Shown in pieces: positions 18,370-29,800 of a DNA stretch of 64,000 bases (the stretch's first letter is position 1; each line of letters opens with the position of its first letter). The stretch comes from Pseudomonas khavaziana (GTDB taxonomy: Bacteria; Pseudomonadota; Gammaproteobacteria; Pseudomonadales; Pseudomonadaceae), in the NCBI RefSeq assembly GCF_019145205.1, contig NZ_JAHSTT010000004.1, positions 467,407-531,406 on the forward strand. The letters run 5' to 3'. A program made the translations under genes and the position numbers. A model generated the notes under the pieces. That model had not been told where the DNA came from, ran no database searches, and saw only the letters and a program-made list of their open reading frames with translations.

Positions 18370-19119
18370 ATGAGCCCGAGCCTCACGCTACGCCACTACC
18401 TCGAAGCGCCCATCGCCCACAGCCATGATCACGCGCAGTTGGTGTTCGGACTGTCCGGGCACCTGGACCTGGAAGTCGATGGCCGTGGCAGCCAGGTACG
18501 CGAAAGCAGCGTGATGGTGCTGCCCTTCTCCACCCACCACGCCTGCGGCAGCCGTGATGGCAGCCGTTGCCTGGTGCTGGATGTGCCAAACGAGCATTGG
18601 GTGGTGCAATCTTTGGGTGAGCATGCCGATGCCAGTCGTCGCTTGCTGGGGCAACCGTCGCGACTGACGCTGGATCCCAGGCAAAGCCAACTGGTGGAGT
18701 GGCTGGCGCACAGCCCGGTGCACGACCCGCTGATCGTCCAACAAGGTGCTGTGCTGTTACTGGCCAGTCTCAATCATCCCCAGGCCCAAGCGCTGCCAGG
18801 ACGACGCTTGCCTTATGCGGCGCTCAATGCCCATATCCAGCGCCACGCTGCGCACCCGTTGCAGGTGGCTGACCTTGCGCGTATCGCCGGGCTTAGCGTG
18901 GCGCGCCTGCATGCACGCTTCATGGCCGAATGCGGGCAGACGCCGATGGATTATCTTCGCAGTCGTCGCCTGCACATGGCGCTGGAGCTTTTGCGCGGCA
19001 CACCGCTGGCCATTGGTGAGGTTGCCGAGCGCGTTGGCTATGCCTCGCAAAGCGCATTCAGTGCAGCCATGCTGCGCGAGTTTGGTGCCTCCCCTCGCGC
19101 CCTGCGCCGGGGCGACTGA
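18370..19119 (+). CDS. AraC family transcriptional regulator
   Basis: 249 aa. The N-terminal cupin-like sensor domain (HYLEAPIAHSHDHAQLVFGL ... STHHACG) is followed by two C-terminal helix-turn-helix motifs (LQVADLARIAGLSVARLHARF and IGEVAERVGYASQSAFSAAM). The start is ATG 18370 with GGAGA upstream. It lies 98 bases ahead of an EamA transporter on the same strand, which is a common regulator/exporter pairing. The ligand is unknown. Confidence 0.88.
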   Translation: MSPSLTLRHYLEAPIAHSHDHAQLVFGLSGHLDLEVDGRGSQVRESSVMVLPFSTHHACGSRDGSRCLVLDVPNEHWVVQSLGEHADASRRLLGQPSRLTLDPRQSQLVEWLAHSPVHDPLIVQQGAVLLLASLNHPQAQALPGRRLPYAALNAHIQRHAAHPLQVADLARIAGLSVARLHARFMAECGQTPMDYLRSRRLHMALELLRGTPLAIGEVAERVGYASQSAFSAAMLREFGASPRALRRGD

Positions 19120-19217
19120 CGAGAGTCCCACGCTAAAAGATGCGAGGTTGGCGACAGACGTCCGCGAACCAACCCTCTAGACTGCGAGGCTGTTACCCTG
19201 TTGGTTCAAGGATCGCA

Positions 19218-20099
19218 ATGACTCCCCGCTCAGCCCTTGGCGCCCTGCATATCGGCGCACTGATGTTTGGCCTCACCGGCGTATTCGGCAAGCTCGCGGC
19301 GGCCTCCCCCGCCATCATCGTATTTGGGCGTGCCGCGTTTGCCGTGCTTGCCCTGGCGGTGTTTGCCCGCTTTGCCAGCAACGCGTCCTGGAAGAAACTG
19401 GAGATGCGCGACTGGCGCCGCCTGTTGGTCAGCGGTGTGTTGCTGGCCGCCCATTGGGTAACGTTCTTCATTGCCGTCAAAGTCGCCGGTGTAGCCGTGG
19501 CGACCCTGGGGTTCACGGCCTTCCCGGCCTTTACCGTGATCCTTGAAGGGTTGATCTTCCGCGAGCGCATTCGCGCCAATGAAATGCTGCTGGTGGCCCT
19601 GGTCAGCGTTGGCCTGGTGCTGGTCACCCCGGATTTCAACCTTGCCAGCGAAGCCACGGGCGGGTTGCTGTGGGGGATCGCTTCGGGATTGTTGTTCTCC
19701 TTGTTGTCGTTGAACAATCGCGCCAGTTCCGGACGCATTCCTGCTGTGCAGGCAGCGCTGTGCCAGAACGTGGTGGTCGCAGCCTGTCTGCTGCCGGTGG
19801 CAGCCCCGGGGCTGGCGGATGTGCGCGCCATTGACTGGCTATGGATCGGGCTGCTGGGCGTGTTTTGTACGGGCCTTGCCCATAGCCTGTTTGTCGCCAG
19901 CCTCGCCGTGATCAAGGCGCGCACCGCCTCGGTGGTGTTTGCCATGGAACCGGTCTACGGCATCAGCGTGGCCTGGCTGCTGTTCGCCGAAACGCCGACC
20001 TTGCGCATGCTGCTGGGCGGCGCTTTGATCATCGTCGCCATCGTGCTTTCCGGCTTGATGGGCAGCGCCAGCCAGGCGAAACAGCCGGCGGCTGTCTGA
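19218..20099 (+). CDS. EamA/DMT family transporter
   Basis: 293-aa inner-membrane protein with ten predicted hydrophobic segments in two EamA repeats (about residues 5-140 and 155-285). The typical FMEPVYGISVAWLLFAETPT-like end of the second repeat is visible. The start is ATG 19218 with AAGGA upstream. DMT proteins export amino acids or other metabolites; the substrate cannot be told from sequence. Confidence 0.9.
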   Translation: MTPRSALGALHIGALMFGLTGVFGKLAAASPAIIVFGRAAFAVLALAVFARFASNASWKKLEMRDWRRLLVSGVLLAAHWVTFFIAVKVAGVAVATLGFTAFPAFTVILEGLIFRERIRANEMLLVALVSVGLVLVTPDFNLASEATGGLLWGIASGLLFSLLSLNNRASSGRIPAVQAALCQNVVVAACLLPVAAPGLADVRAIDWLWIGLLGVFCTGLAHSLFVASLAVIKARTASVVFAMEPVYGISVAWLLFAETPTLRMLLGGALIIVAIVLSGLMGSASQAKQPAAV

Positions 20100-20101
20100 C
20101 G

Positions 20102-20389
20102 TCACACCGTACGGTCGTTATGCCCGAGGTCGCGCTGCGGATCGATCTGATCGCGCACCCGCTGTTTAAGCACTTTAGCTTCGGGAAAGCCGCCGTCGAC
20201 CTTGCGTTCCCAAATCTGCACCCCATCGCAGGTGATACGAAAGGCGCCGCCGGTGGCCGGTTCCAACGCCACGCGCCCCAGGTCATCGGCAAAGGTACTG
20301 AGCAGCTCCTGGGCCAGCCAGGCAGCGCGCAGCAGCCACTGGCACTGGGTGCAATAAGTGATAACGATCTCGGGTTTGCTTGCAGACAT
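20102..20389 (-). CDS. SelT/SelW/SelH (Rdx) family protein
   Basis: 95-aa small thioredoxin-like protein with the Rdx-family CxxC in ITYCTQCQWLLRAAW near the N-terminus and GAFRITCDG plus GGFPEAKVLKQ further on. Cys replaces selenocysteine, as usual in Pseudomonas. It is convergent with the EamA gene, with two bases between stops. The likely role is thiol redox chemistry, with no defined partner. Confidence 0.88.
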   Translation of the reverse strand: MSASKPEIVITYCTQCQWLLRAAWLAQELLSTFADDLGRVALEPATGGAFRITCDGVQIWERKVDGGFPEAKVLKQRVRDQIDPQRDLGHNDRTV

Positions 20390-20470
20390 AATTTAAGCGG
20401 CTCCTGACATGACGGGCCCGACGCATCGGGTGGCTATAATAGCGGCCTTTATCGCCCAGCCTCGAGATTG

Positions 20471-22663
20471 ATGATGCGCCGCCTGTTGTCCTGCCTGCTC
20501 CTGTGCCTTGTCCCCCTGCTTGCCGACGCCTTGGAAACACCACGCCCCAAAATCGGCCTGGTGCTGTCCGGCGGTGCCGCCCGCGGCCTGGCGCATATCG
20601 GCGTGCTCAAGGCACTTGAAGAACAGGGCATCCACATCGACGCGATTGCCGGCACCAGCATGGGCGCGGTGATTGGTGGGCTGTACGCGTCGGGCTACAA
20701 GATCGACGAGCTGGAAAAGCTGGCGCTGGGTATCGACTGGCAGCAGGCACTGTCGGACGCTCCACCACGGGAAGACGTACCGTTTCGACGCAAACAGGAC
20801 GACCGCGATTTCCTGGTCAAGCAGAAACTCAGTTTCCGCGACGACGGCAGCCTCGGCCTGCCGCTGGGCGTGATCCAGGGCCAGAACCTGGCACTGCTGC
20901 TGGAAAGCATGTTTGCCCATAGCAGTAACACCCGTAACTTCGACAAGCTGCCGATCCCGTTCCGCGCCGTGGCCACCGACATCACCACCGGCGAAAAAGT
21001 CGTGTTCAGCAAGGGCCACCTGCCCCAGGTGATACGCGCCAGCATGTCGATCCCTGCCGTATTCGCCCCGGTGGAGCTCGACGGGCGCCTGCTGGTGGAC
21101 GGCGGCATGACCGACAATATTCCGTTGGATGTGGCGCGGGAGATGGGCGTCGACATCGCCATCGTGGTCGATATCGGCACCCCGCTGCGCTCGCGCAAGC
21201 AACTGGCAACCGTGGTGGACGTGCTCAACCAATCCATCACCCTGATGACCCGGCGCAACTCCGAAGAACAACTCAAGGCCCTGAACCCCAAGGATGTGCT
21301 GATCCAGCCGCCCCTGGCCGCCTATGGCGTGACGGACTTCGGCCGTGCCAAGGACATGATCGACGCCGGCTACCGCGCCACCCGCGCCCTTGATGTACGC
21401 CTGGCGCACCTGCGCCCCGCCGAGCCCATCGACCCTGAGTTGGTGGCTGCTCGCACACCGGGCGAACGCACCCCGGTGATCACCGCGATACAGGTGGAAA
21501 ACGACTCCAAAGTCAGTGACGACGTGATCCGCTACTACATCCGCCAGGGGTTGGGCGAGCCGCTGAACCTCGGTCGCCTGCAAGCGGACATGGGCACCTT
21601 GTACGGCCTGGATTACTTCGAGCAGGTGCAATACCGCGTGGTGAAAAAAGGCCAGGACAATACCCTGGTGATCAGCGCGCGCGGCAAACGCAGCGGCACC
21701 GATTACCTGCGCCTGGGCTTGAACCTGTCGGATGACATGCGCGGCGACAGCGCCTTCAATCTCGGCGCCAGCTATCGCGTCAACGGTATCAACCGCCTCG
21801 GCGCCGAATGGCTGACGCGGGTGCAGATCGGTGATCGGCAAGAGCTGTACAGCGAGTTCTACCAGCCGATGGACACCGGCTCGCGTTACTTTGTCGCGCC
21901 GTATATCAGAGCCGAGGCGCAGAACGTAGAGCTGGTCCTGGACAACGACCCCATTTCCGAATATCGCCTGGAACGCTACGGCTTCGGCTTGAACGTGGGC
22001 CGGCAGATCGGCAACAGCGGCGAGATCCGCTTCGGCGTTGGCGAAGCCTGGGGCAAGGCAGACGTACGTATTGGCGACCGCGACCTGCCGAGCGTGAGCT
22101 TCAGCGAAGGCTTCTATGAACTTAAATATTCATTCGACTCCTTTGACAACGTGTACTTCCCCCATAGCGGCGAAGACATCGGCCTGGCCTATCGTGAGTT
22201 CGAACCGGGGCTGGGCTCGGACCAGCGCTACCGCCAATGGGAGTTCAAGCTGGACAAGGCCATGAGCCACGGCCCGGACACGTTGATACTGGGCGGTCGT
22301 TACGGGCGCACCCTGGATGATTCGGATGTGGTGATTTCCGCCTTCCAGCTGGGGGGAGCGCGGCAACTGTCGGGCTTTCGCCAGGATGCGATCTCGGGGC
22401 AGAACGTCAGCCTGATGCGCGCGGTGTACTTCCGCCGGCTGACCCCGCGCTCATACCTGCCGCTGGACTTCCCGTTGTACCTGGGCGCCTCACTGGAACG
22501 GGGTCGGGCGTGGAACAACGACAATGAGTTCGACAGCGGCTATATCAACGCCGCGAGTATCTTCCTCGGGTTTGATACGCCGTTGGGGCCACTGAATTTC
22601 AGCTATGGCTTTAATGATGATAATCAGAAGGCGGTGTACCTGAACCTGGGCCAGACCTTCTGA
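20471..22663 (+). CDS. plpD: Patatin-like phospholipase autotransporter (PlpD type, type Vd secretion)
   Basis: About 730 aa, close to the length of P. aeruginosa PlpD. Signal peptide (MRRLLSCLLLCLVPLLADAL), then a patatin domain with the oxyanion loop GGAARG, nucleophile Ser in GTSMG and catalytic Asp in VDGGMTDN. A POTRA segment follows at about residue 340, then a 16-strand-type C-terminal barrel ending YGFNDDNQKAVYLNLGQTF. The family secretes its own phospholipase A1 domain. ATG 20471 and 20474 are both possible starts; a TTG precedes them. Confidence 0.93.
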   Translation: MMRRLLSCLLLCLVPLLADALETPRPKIGLVLSGGAARGLAHIGVLKALEEQGIHIDAIAGTSMGAVIGGLYASGYKIDELEKLALGIDWQQALSDAPPREDVPFRRKQDDRDFLVKQKLSFRDDGSLGLPLGVIQGQNLALLLESMFAHSSNTRNFDKLPIPFRAVATDITTGEKVVFSKGHLPQVIRASMSIPAVFAPVELDGRLLVDGGMTDNIPLDVAREMGVDIAIVVDIGTPLRSRKQLATVVDVLNQSITLMTRRNSEEQLKALNPKDVLIQPPLAAYGVTDFGRAKDMIDAGYRATRALDVRLAHLRPAEPIDPELVAARTPGERTPVITAIQVENDSKVSDDVIRYYIRQGLGEPLNLGRLQADMGTLYGLDYFEQVQYRVVKKGQDNTLVISARGKRSGTDYLRLGLNLSDDMRGDSAFNLGASYRVNGINRLGAEWLTRVQIGDRQELYSEFYQPMDTGSRYFVAPYIRAEAQNVELVLDNDPISEYRLERYGFGLNVGRQIGNSGEIRFGVGEAWGKADVRIGDRDLPSVSFSEGFYELKYSFDSFDNVYFPHSGEDIGLAYREFEPGLGSDQRYRQWEFKLDKAMSHGPDTLILGGRYGRTLDDSDVVISAFQLGGARQLSGFRQDAISGQNVSLMRAVYFRRLTPRSYLPLDFPLYLGASLERGRAWNNDNEFDSGYINAASIFLGFDTPLGPLNFSYGFNDDNQKAVYLNLGQTF

Positions 22664-22680
22664 CACAGCACCGAACTAAT

Positions 22681-22767
22681 GTGGGAGGGGGCTTGCTCCC
22701 GATGGCGGGGTATCAGTCAACAATTCTGTAGCTGGCCCACCGCAATCGGGAGCAAGCCCCCTCCCAC
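22681..22767. repeat. REP pair (GTGGGAG family) after plpD
   Basis: Two inverted GTGGGAGGGGGCTTGCTCCC palindromes, with a loop of about 35 bases, fill the gap between the convergent plpD and MarR genes. They may act as a bidirectional terminator. Confidence 0.85.
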
Positions 22768-22791
22768 ATTTGATCCTCGGCAAATTAGGAA

Positions 22792-23226
22792 TCAGGACTT
22801 TTCCAGGTTCGCCAGAATGTGCTCATGCACACGCATGCACACGCGCAGATCCTCTTCATTCACCCCAACGAACAGCTCATGGCGCAACGCCGTAGCAATG
22901 GTCTCGATCTGGTCAATCAGCGGCTGGGCGGTATCACACAGCAGGATGCGTTTGGCGCGGCGGTCTTCCACCACGGCTTGGCGTTGCACCAAGCCCTGGC
23001 CTTCCAGGCTGTCGAGCAGGCGCGCCAGGGTCGGCCCTTCCACGCCGACACTTTGTGCCAATTCGCGCTGGGTAGGGGCTTCTGCAAAACGGGCCAAATG
23101 CAACAGCACCAGCCAGCGCGCCTGGGACAAGCCCAGCCCCGCCAGGCGGCGGTCCAGCTCGGCGCGCCAACCTCGGGACATTTGCGCCAATTGCATGCCA
23201 AAACGGTGTTGATCGGTTAACGGCAT
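22792..23226 (-). CDS. MarR family transcriptional regulator
   Basis: 144-aa winged-helix regulator. It has the helix-turn-helix TQRELAQSVGVEGPTLARLL followed by the wing LVQRQAVVEDRRAKRILL, typical of MarR proteins controlling efflux or stress genes. It is convergent with plpD and its own target is not evident. The AT-rich 120 bases upstream hold its promoter region, shared with the 3' side of recQ. Confidence 0.92.
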   Translation of the reverse strand: MPLTDQHRFGMQLAQMSRGWRAELDRRLAGLGLSQARWLVLLHLARFAEAPTQRELAQSVGVEGPTLARLLDSLEGQGLVQRQAVVEDRRAKRILLCDTAQPLIDQIETIATALRHELFVGVNEEDLRVCMRVHEHILANLEKS

Positions 23227-23347
23227 AAAAAACTCATGTTTAAGACTGAAAATAAAGTATGGCTAATTATTAGTCAGCTAAGCATGAGCCATGTCAGTAG
23301 GCAAGGCCCGGTATGTACTGATTCGTTACATTGTCGTAATTGGCACA

Positions 23348-25477
23348 CTAAATTTCGAATTCCGACTGCAAAGCGGCACGTACGCAGTACAAAACGCCCT
23401 CAGGAACGCGCCCAGTGAACAATGGAGCGATCTCCGCGACAGGTGGCAATTCGCCTTCTCCATCGAGAAATGCATCCTGAATTTCGCCGAGCAAATCCTC
23501 AGGCAAATCAAGAGCCTGCTCCAACGACAGTTGCTGCTTGCCAATGGCTTCGGCGAGCAAGGTATACACATTTTTTTCCGAGCATTGCAGCTGGCCGGCG
23601 ATCTGGATCGGGGTCATGCCGGCGCGGGCCAGGCTGATCAGTTCGTGGCGAATATCGGCCACTTCCTTCGGTGCTTCGGCCTGGCCACCGAGCACTTCGA
23701 GGAACGCCTGGCCGTAACGCTCCAGCTTGCGCGCACCCACACCGCTGACCCGGGCCATTTCTGCCATGGTGGTGGGTTGTTCGCGAAGCATTTCCAGCAA
23801 GGTGGAGTCGGGGAAGATAACGTAGGGCGGCACGCTGTGTTCCTGCGCCAGTTTGCGCCGCAAGGTGCGCAGGGCTTCCCACTGTTCGCGCTCCTCGCCC
23901 CGCACAAGCTGGCTGGCCTGGCTGGTGCTGCTGCTCTTGGTGGTGGTCTGCGGCTTGAGGTCACGGCGCAGCTCCAGGCTCACTTCACCCTTGAGCAACG
24001 GCCGGCAACTGTCATTCAGGCGCAGCCCGCCATAGCCCTCGATATCGATGTCGACAAGGCCACGGGCAACCATCTGCCGGAACAGCGAGCGCCACTCGCC
24101 TTCGGCGCGGGCCTTGCCAACGCCGTAGACCGAGAGTTTCTCGTGGCCGAAGCTGCGGATTTTTTCGTTGTCCTTGCCCAGCAATACATCCACCAGGTGG
24201 CCCACGCCATAGCGCTGGCCGGTGCGGTAGATCGTCGACAATGCCTGGCGCGCCGGTTCGGTGGCGTCCCAGGTCTGCACACCGTCGATGCAGTTATCGC
24301 AGTGGCCGCAGGGCTCGGGCATGTCTTCGTCGAAATAGGCCAGCAGCGTCTGGCGCCGGCAGCGGGTCTCTTCACACAACGACAGCATGGCATCGAGCTT
24401 GTGTTGCTCCAGACGCTTATGGCGTTCGTCGCCTTCGGAGTTCTGCAGCATCTGCTTGAGCATCACTACGTCCTGCAGACCGTACACCATCCAGGCATCC
24501 GCCGGCAGGCCATCACGACCGGCGCGCCCGGTTTCCTGGTAATAGGCCTCCAGGGACTTGGGCAGGTCCATGTGTGCAACGAAACGCACGTTGGATTTGT
24601 CGATACCCATGCCGAAAGCGATGGTCGCCACCATGATCAGGCCCTCCTCGTTGAGGAAGCGCTTCTGGTGATAGGCACGCAGATCGTTCGGCAGGCCGGC
24701 GTGGTAAGGCAACGCCGGATAGCCCTGTTCGCAAAGGAACGCGGCGACTTCGTCGACCTTCTTGCGCGACAGGCAATAGACAATGCCCGCATCGCTGCGC
24801 CGCTCGGACAGGAACGCCAGCAACTGTTTGCGCGGCTGCTCCTTGGGCACGATGCGGTAGAAAATATTCGGTCGGTCAAAGCTCGACAGGAAACGCTCGG
24901 CGTTCTGCAAATGCAGGCGCTCGACGATCTCTTCGCGGGTACGTTTGTCGGCGGTGGCGGTCAGGGCGATGCGCGGCACGTCGGGGAACAGTTCCGCCAA
25001 CTGGCCAAGCTGCAGGTATTCGCGGCGGAAATCGTGCCCCCATTGCGATACACAGTGGGCTTCGTCGATGGCGAACAGGGCAATGTCCAGGCTCTGCAGG
25101 AAGGACAGCATACGCGGCTGCACCAGGCGCTCGGGTGCCAGATACAGCATCTTCACCTCGCCACGCTTGATGCGGGCGGCCAGGTCACGCTGCTGCTCGG
25201 CGCTGAGGGTGGAGTTCAACGACGCAGCGGCGACACCGAGTTCTTCAAGGGTGGCGACCTGATCGTCCATCAGCGCAATCAGCGGTGACACCACCACGGC
25301 CAGGCCATTGCGCAACAGCGCCGGCACCTGGAAGCATAACGATTTGCCGCCACCGGTAGGCATCAGCACCAGGGCATCGCCGCCATTGGCCACGCGCTCA
25401 ATGATCGCACCCTGGCGGCCACGAAAACTGTCGTAGCCGAAGATGTCCTTGAGGACGCGTTGAGCCTGCTCGAGCAT
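23348..25477 (-). CDS. recQ: ATP-dependent DNA helicase RecQ
   Basis: 709 aa. Domain order: DEAD/DEAH helicase core with Walker [21 protein letters not shown] and the superfamily-2 C-terminal lobe ([12 protein letters not shown]). Next come the RQC zinc site (C...CGHCDNC) with winged helix, then an HRDC domain (about residues 520-600). A Pseudomonas-type C-terminal extension of about 100 residues follows. The start is ATG 25477 with GGAG upstream; the frame stays open 50 codons further without family similarity. The role is recombination repair and fork processing. Confidence 0.97.
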   Translation of the reverse strand: MLEQAQRVLKDIFGYDSFRGRQGAIIERVANGGDALVLMPTGGGKSLCFQVPALLRNGLAVVVSPLIALMDDQVATLEELGVAAASLNSTLSAEQQRDLAARIKRGEVKMLYLAPERLVQPRMLSFLQSLDIALFAIDEAHCVSQWGHDFRREYLQLGQLAELFPDVPRIALTATADKRTREEIVERLHLQNAERFLSSFDRPNIFYRIVPKEQPRKQLLAFLSERRSDAGIVYCLSRKKVDEVAAFLCEQGYPALPYHAGLPNDLRAYHQKRFLNEEGLIMVATIAFGMGIDKSNVRFVAHMDLPKSLEAYYQETGRAGRDGLPADAWMVYGLQDVVMLKQMLQNSEGDERHKRLEQHKLDAMLSLCEETRCRRQTLLAYFDEDMPEPCGHCDNCIDGVQTWDATEPARQALSTIYRTGQRYGVGHLVDVLLGKDNEKIRSFGHEKLSVYGVGKARAEGEWRSLFRQMVARGLVDIDIEGYGGLRLNDSCRPLLKGEVSLELRRDLKPQTTTKSSSTSQASQLVRGEEREQWEALRTLRRKLAQEHSVPPYVIFPDSTLLEMLREQPTTMAEMARVSGVGARKLERYGQAFLEVLGGQAEAPKEVADIRHELISLARAGMTPIQIAGQLQCSEKNVYTLLAEAIGKQQLSLEQALDLPEDLLGEIQDAFLDGEGELPPVAEIAPLFTGRVPEGVLYCVRAALQSEFEI

Positions 25478-25752
25478 GTAAAACTCCAAAATGGTGCCGA
25501 AATCCCTCTGTACAGGCTGGCCGAAAAAATACGCTTTCACGGAAAATAATCCGTAAGCGAAGTTTTCCCGGATTGGCGCTAAGCCTGCAGGGGCATCACA
25601 AAACGCGGCAGTATACCCGAGCGTCATCGGCCAAAGGGCGCGACTGACGAATAGACGCCTGCTCTAAAACCGGGCAAATATGCCGTGCGGCTGGCCTGGG
25701 CGCTCAAGAAAGCCTAGAATTCAGCATCGTTTATTCCCAAGGTAGCCCTTCA

Positions 25753-26340
25753 ATGTCCTTCGCTGAGCAACTAACCCGCCTGCAAGCCTTCCTCGACGCC
25801 GATGAGCTGCATGACGAGGCGCTGGACTACGTGGCCGCCCACGGCTACCTGACCGCCCTGTCGATCTGCTCCGAAACCGTCCCGGACCGTGAATGGATCG
25901 ACGCGCTGTTCGCTGAAGAGCCTCATTACAGCGACGCCGCCCAGCGCGAAGAAATCGAATCCACCCTGATCGCCCTCAAGGCCCACATTGCGCGCCAACT
26001 GGCCTCCGACGAAGAGTTCGAGCTGCCATGCGACCTCGACCTGGGCGACGACCCGGACGACTCCGACCTGCGCGGCTGGTGCATCGGTTTCATGGAAGGC
26101 GTGTTCCTGCGTGAAGCCGCCTGGTTCGAGACCGCCGAAGAAGAAGTCAGCGAAATGCTCCTGCCGATCATGGTTGGTTCGGGCCTGTTCGAAGAAGAAG
26201 CAGAGTTCTCCGACATCGCCGCCGATGCCAACCTGATGGACGACATGATCGTGCAGATCCCGGAAGCCCTCACCGCGCTGTACCTGCTGTGCAACGCGCC
26301 TGACGAAAAACCGGCGATCCTCAAGCCACGTCACCACTGA
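25753..26340 (+). CDS. YecA/YgfB (UPF0149) family protein
   Basis: 195-aa acidic protein of the UPF0149 family (LDADELHDEALDYVAAHGYL at the N-terminus, LRGWCIGFMEGVFLREAAW in the middle). No SEC-C metal-binding tail is present. The biochemical role is not established. It is followed 20 bases later by a DUF454 gene, probably co-transcribed. It lies 275 bases from the divergent recQ start. Confidence 0.85.
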   Translation: MSFAEQLTRLQAFLDADELHDEALDYVAAHGYLTALSICSETVPDREWIDALFAEEPHYSDAAQREEIESTLIALKAHIARQLASDEEFELPCDLDLGDDPDDSDLRGWCIGFMEGVFLREAAWFETAEEEVSEMLLPIMVGSGLFEEEAEFSDIAADANLMDDMIVQIPEALTALYLLCNAPDEKPAILKPRHH

Positions 26341-26360
26341 GTCGCTTGCCCGTGGCACCC

Positions 26361-26744
26361 ATGGGCAACCGCTCGCCGCTCCTGCGCTACGCGCTGCTGG
26401 CCATTGGCTGGCTCAGTGTAGCGCTGGGAGTGATAGGCATTTTCCTGCCGGTGTTGCCGACCACGCCCTTCCTCCTGCTTGCCGCCGCCTGCTTCGCTCG
26501 AAGCTCCCCGCGTTTCTACCACTGGCTGGTAGAGCACCCGCGCCTGGGCCCCTGGATCCGTGACTACCTGGACGGCAATGGCATCCCGCTCAAAGGCAAG
26601 GTCTACGCCATCGGCTTGATGTGGTTGAGCATCGCGATCTCCTGCTACCTGGTGCCCCTGCCCTGGGCACGCGGCTTCATGCTGACCAGTGCGGTACTGG
26701 TGACGATCTACATCCTGCGCCAGAAAACCCTGCCACCGCGCTGA
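26361..26744 (+). CDS. YbaN/DUF454 family inner-membrane protein
   Basis: 127-aa membrane protein. It has an N-terminal hydrophobic pair containing the DUF454 signature GIFLPVLPTTPFLLLAAACF, then ARSSPRFYHWLVEHPRLGPW, and two C-terminal membrane segments. ATG 26361 is the first ATG in frame; TTG or GTG up to 15 bases earlier are possible. Function is unknown. Confidence 0.88.
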   Translation: MGNRSPLLRYALLAIGWLSVALGVIGIFLPVLPTTPFLLLAAACFARSSPRFYHWLVEHPRLGPWIRDYLDGNGIPLKGKVYAIGLMWLSIAISCYLVPLPWARGFMLTSAVLVTIYILRQKTLPPR

Positions 26745-26861
26745 CGCACCTGCGACATTAGATCCCACACGACCTTGGTCGACACTGACTAACCCCAGGC
26801 ATCATGCGAGACTGTCCAGCCGGGCCTGGAGTGCCCGGGTGTTCTTATGCTCGGAGTTACC

Positions 26862-29800
26862 ATGACGCTGTCCAGCGGGCTGATTGCCGCCGTTGCCCTG
26901 GCCTATATGGCCATTATGTTTGCCATTGCCTTTTACGGTGACCGCCGCCATGCGCCGCTGCCACCGCGTGTGCGTGCGTGGGTCTACAGTTTGTCGCTGG
27001 CCGTGTACTGCACCAGCTGGACTTTCTTTGGCGCTGTAGGCCAGGCCGCCGAACAGTTGTGGGCATTTTTACCGATCTACCTGGGACCGGTGCTGCTGCT
27101 GGTGTTGGCCCCCTGGGTGCTGCAAAAGATGATTCTGATCAGCAAGCAGGAAAACATCACCTCGATTGCCGACTTTATCGCCGCCCGCTACGGCAAATCC
27201 CAGTCCCTGGCGGTGGTGGTGGCGTTGATCTGCCTGGTCGGCGTGCTGCCCTATATCGCGTTGCAACTCAAAGGCATCGTACTGGGGGTGAACCTGTTGA
27301 TCGGCGCCGGCCCTGACACCACCGGCACCCGGGCCCAGGACACGGCCTTGATCGTGTCCCTGGTGTTGGCGCTGTTTACCATTGTGTTTGGTACGCGCAA
27401 CCTCGACGCCACCGAACACCATCGCGGCATGGTGCTGGCGATTGCGTTTGAGTCCCTGGTCAAGCTGTTTGCTTTTCTTGCCGTCGGTGCGTTTGTCACC
27501 TACGGCTTGTACGACGGTTTCGGCGATCTGTTCAGCCAGGCAATGCTCGCGCCACGCCTGGAGGAATACTGGAAAGAGACCATTAACTGGCCATCAATGG
27601 TGGTACAGACCGGCGTCGCCATGATGGCGATCATCTGCCTGCCGCGGCAATTCCATGTGACCGTGGTTGAAAACATCGACCCCCAGGATCTGCGCCTGGC
27701 CAAATGGGTGTTCCCGGCCTACTTGATCCTGGCCGCACTGTTCGTGGTGCCCATCGCCCTCGGCGGCAAGATGCTGCTGCCTGGCTCGGTGCTGCCAGAC
27801 TCCTATGTAATCAGTCTGCCGATGGCCCAGGCCCATCCGGCGCTCGCGGTGCTGGCATTCATTGGCGGCGCCTCGGCCGCCACCGGCATGGTGATCGTGG
27901 CCAGCATCGCCTTGTCGACCATGGTTTCCAACGACATGCTGCTGCCCTGGCTGTTACGGCGCTCCAGCGCCGAGCGGCCATTTGAAGTGTTCCGCCACTG
28001 GATGCTCTCGGTACGCCGGGTGAGCATCGTGATCATCCTGCTGCTGGCGTATGTGAGCTACCGCCTGCTGGGTTCCACCGCCAGCCTGGCTACCATCGGC
28101 CAGATCGCCTTTGCCGCCGTGACCCAACTGGCCCCGGCAATGCTCGGCGCACTCTACTGGAAGCAGGCCAACCGCCGGGGCGTGTTCGCCGGCTTGGCCG
28201 CGGGTACATTCCTGTGGTTCTACACCTTGGTCCTGCCAGTTACCGCGAAAAGCCTGGGTTGGTCGCTCAGCCTGTTCCCCGGCCTGACCTGGATGCATTC
28301 CCACCCGTTCGGGCTGTCGGTGACGTCGCTGACCTTGGGCACCGTGTTTTCCCTGGCGGGTAACTTCACCTTGTTCGTGTGGGTTTCAATGCTGTCACGC
28401 ACACGGGTGTCCGAACACTGGCAGGCTGGGCGTTTTATCGGCCAGGAAATCAGCCAGCGCGCCAATGCCCGGTCCATGTTGTCGGTGCAGATCAGCGACC
28501 TGCTCAGCCTGGCGGCACGCTTTGTCGGCGAAGAACGTGCCCAGCAGAGTTTTATCCGCTTCGCCTATCGCCAGGGCAAAGGCTTCAACCCCAACCAGAA
28601 TGCCGACAACGATTGGATCGCCCATACCGAACGCTTGCTGGCGGGCGTACTGGGTGCCTCTTCTACACGAGCTGTGGTGAAAGCGGCGATTGAAGGGCGG
28701 GAAATGCAACTGGAGGACGTCGTACGGATCGCCGACGAGGCCTCCGAGGTACTGCAGTTCAACCGTGCCCTGCTGCAAGGCGCCATCGAGAACATCACCC
28801 AGGGCATCAGCGTCGTGGACCAGTCCCTCAAACTGGTGGCTTGGAACCGACGCTACCTGGAGCTGTTCAACTACCCGGACGGCCTGATCAGCGTCGGCCG
28901 GCCAATTGCCGACATCATTCGCTACAACGCCGAGCGCGGCTTGTGCGGGCCTGGCGAGGCAGAGGTGCACGTGGCGCGCCGCCTGCACTGGATGCGCCAG
29001 GGCCGTGCGCACACCTCCGAGCGCCTGTTTCCCAATGGTCGGGTAATCGAGCTGATCGGCAACCCGATGCCCGGCGGCGGCTTTGTCATGAGTTTCACCG
29101 ACATCACCGCGTTTCGCGAAGCCGAACAAGCGCTGACCGAGGCCAACGAAGGCCTGGAGCAGCGGGTCACCGAGCGCACCCATGAACTGTCGCAGCTCAA
29201 CGTGGCCCTCACCGATGCCAAGGGCGTGGCCGAGTCCGCCAGCCAATCGAAGACGCGATTCCTGGCGGCGGTGAGCCACGATCTGATGCAACCGCTGAAC
29301 GCCGCGCGGCTGTTCTCCGCCGCCCTCTCCCACCAGCACGATGGGCTGTCCAGCGAGGCCAGGCAGTTGGTGCAGCATCTGGACAGCTCGTTGCGTTCGG
29401 CCGAAGACCTGATCAGCGACCTGTTGGATATCTCCCGCCTGGAAAACGGCAAGATCAACCCCCAACGCCAGCCCTTTGTACTCAATGAGCTGTTCGACAC
29501 CCTGGGCGCTGAATTCAAGGCGCTGGCCCATGAGCAAGGCTTGCGCTTCCGTTGGCGCGGCAGTCGCTTGCGGGTGGACAGCGACATCAAGCTGCTACGG
29601 CGGATCCTGCAGAACTTTCTGACCAACGCCTTCCGTTATGCCGACGGCCCAGTGCTGCTTGGCGTGCGTCGACGCCAAGGCGAACTGTGCCTGGAAGTCT
29701 GGGATCGCGGCCCAGGCATTCCGCTGGATAAACAAAAGGTGATTTTCGAAGAGTTCAAGCGCCTGGACAGCCACCAGACCCGGGCTGAAAAGGGTCTGGG

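Noticed and set aside
18238..18370. Possible coding extension upstream of the AraC regulator
   Set aside because: The extra 28 codons have no similarity to the cupin domain, and ATG 18370 has a good GGAGA.
20404..20440. Sigma-70 promoter for plpD (CTGACA and TATAAT)
   Set aside because: Spacing between the boxes is 25 bases, too long; only the TATAAT may be real.
20393..21841. 482-codon minus-strand frame opposite plpD
   Set aside because: Shadow of the high-GC plpD gene; His/Gln/Val-rich translation typical of antisense frames.
23291..25288. 665-codon plus-strand frame opposite recQ
   Set aside because: Antisense shadow; recQ on the other strand has all helicase motifs.
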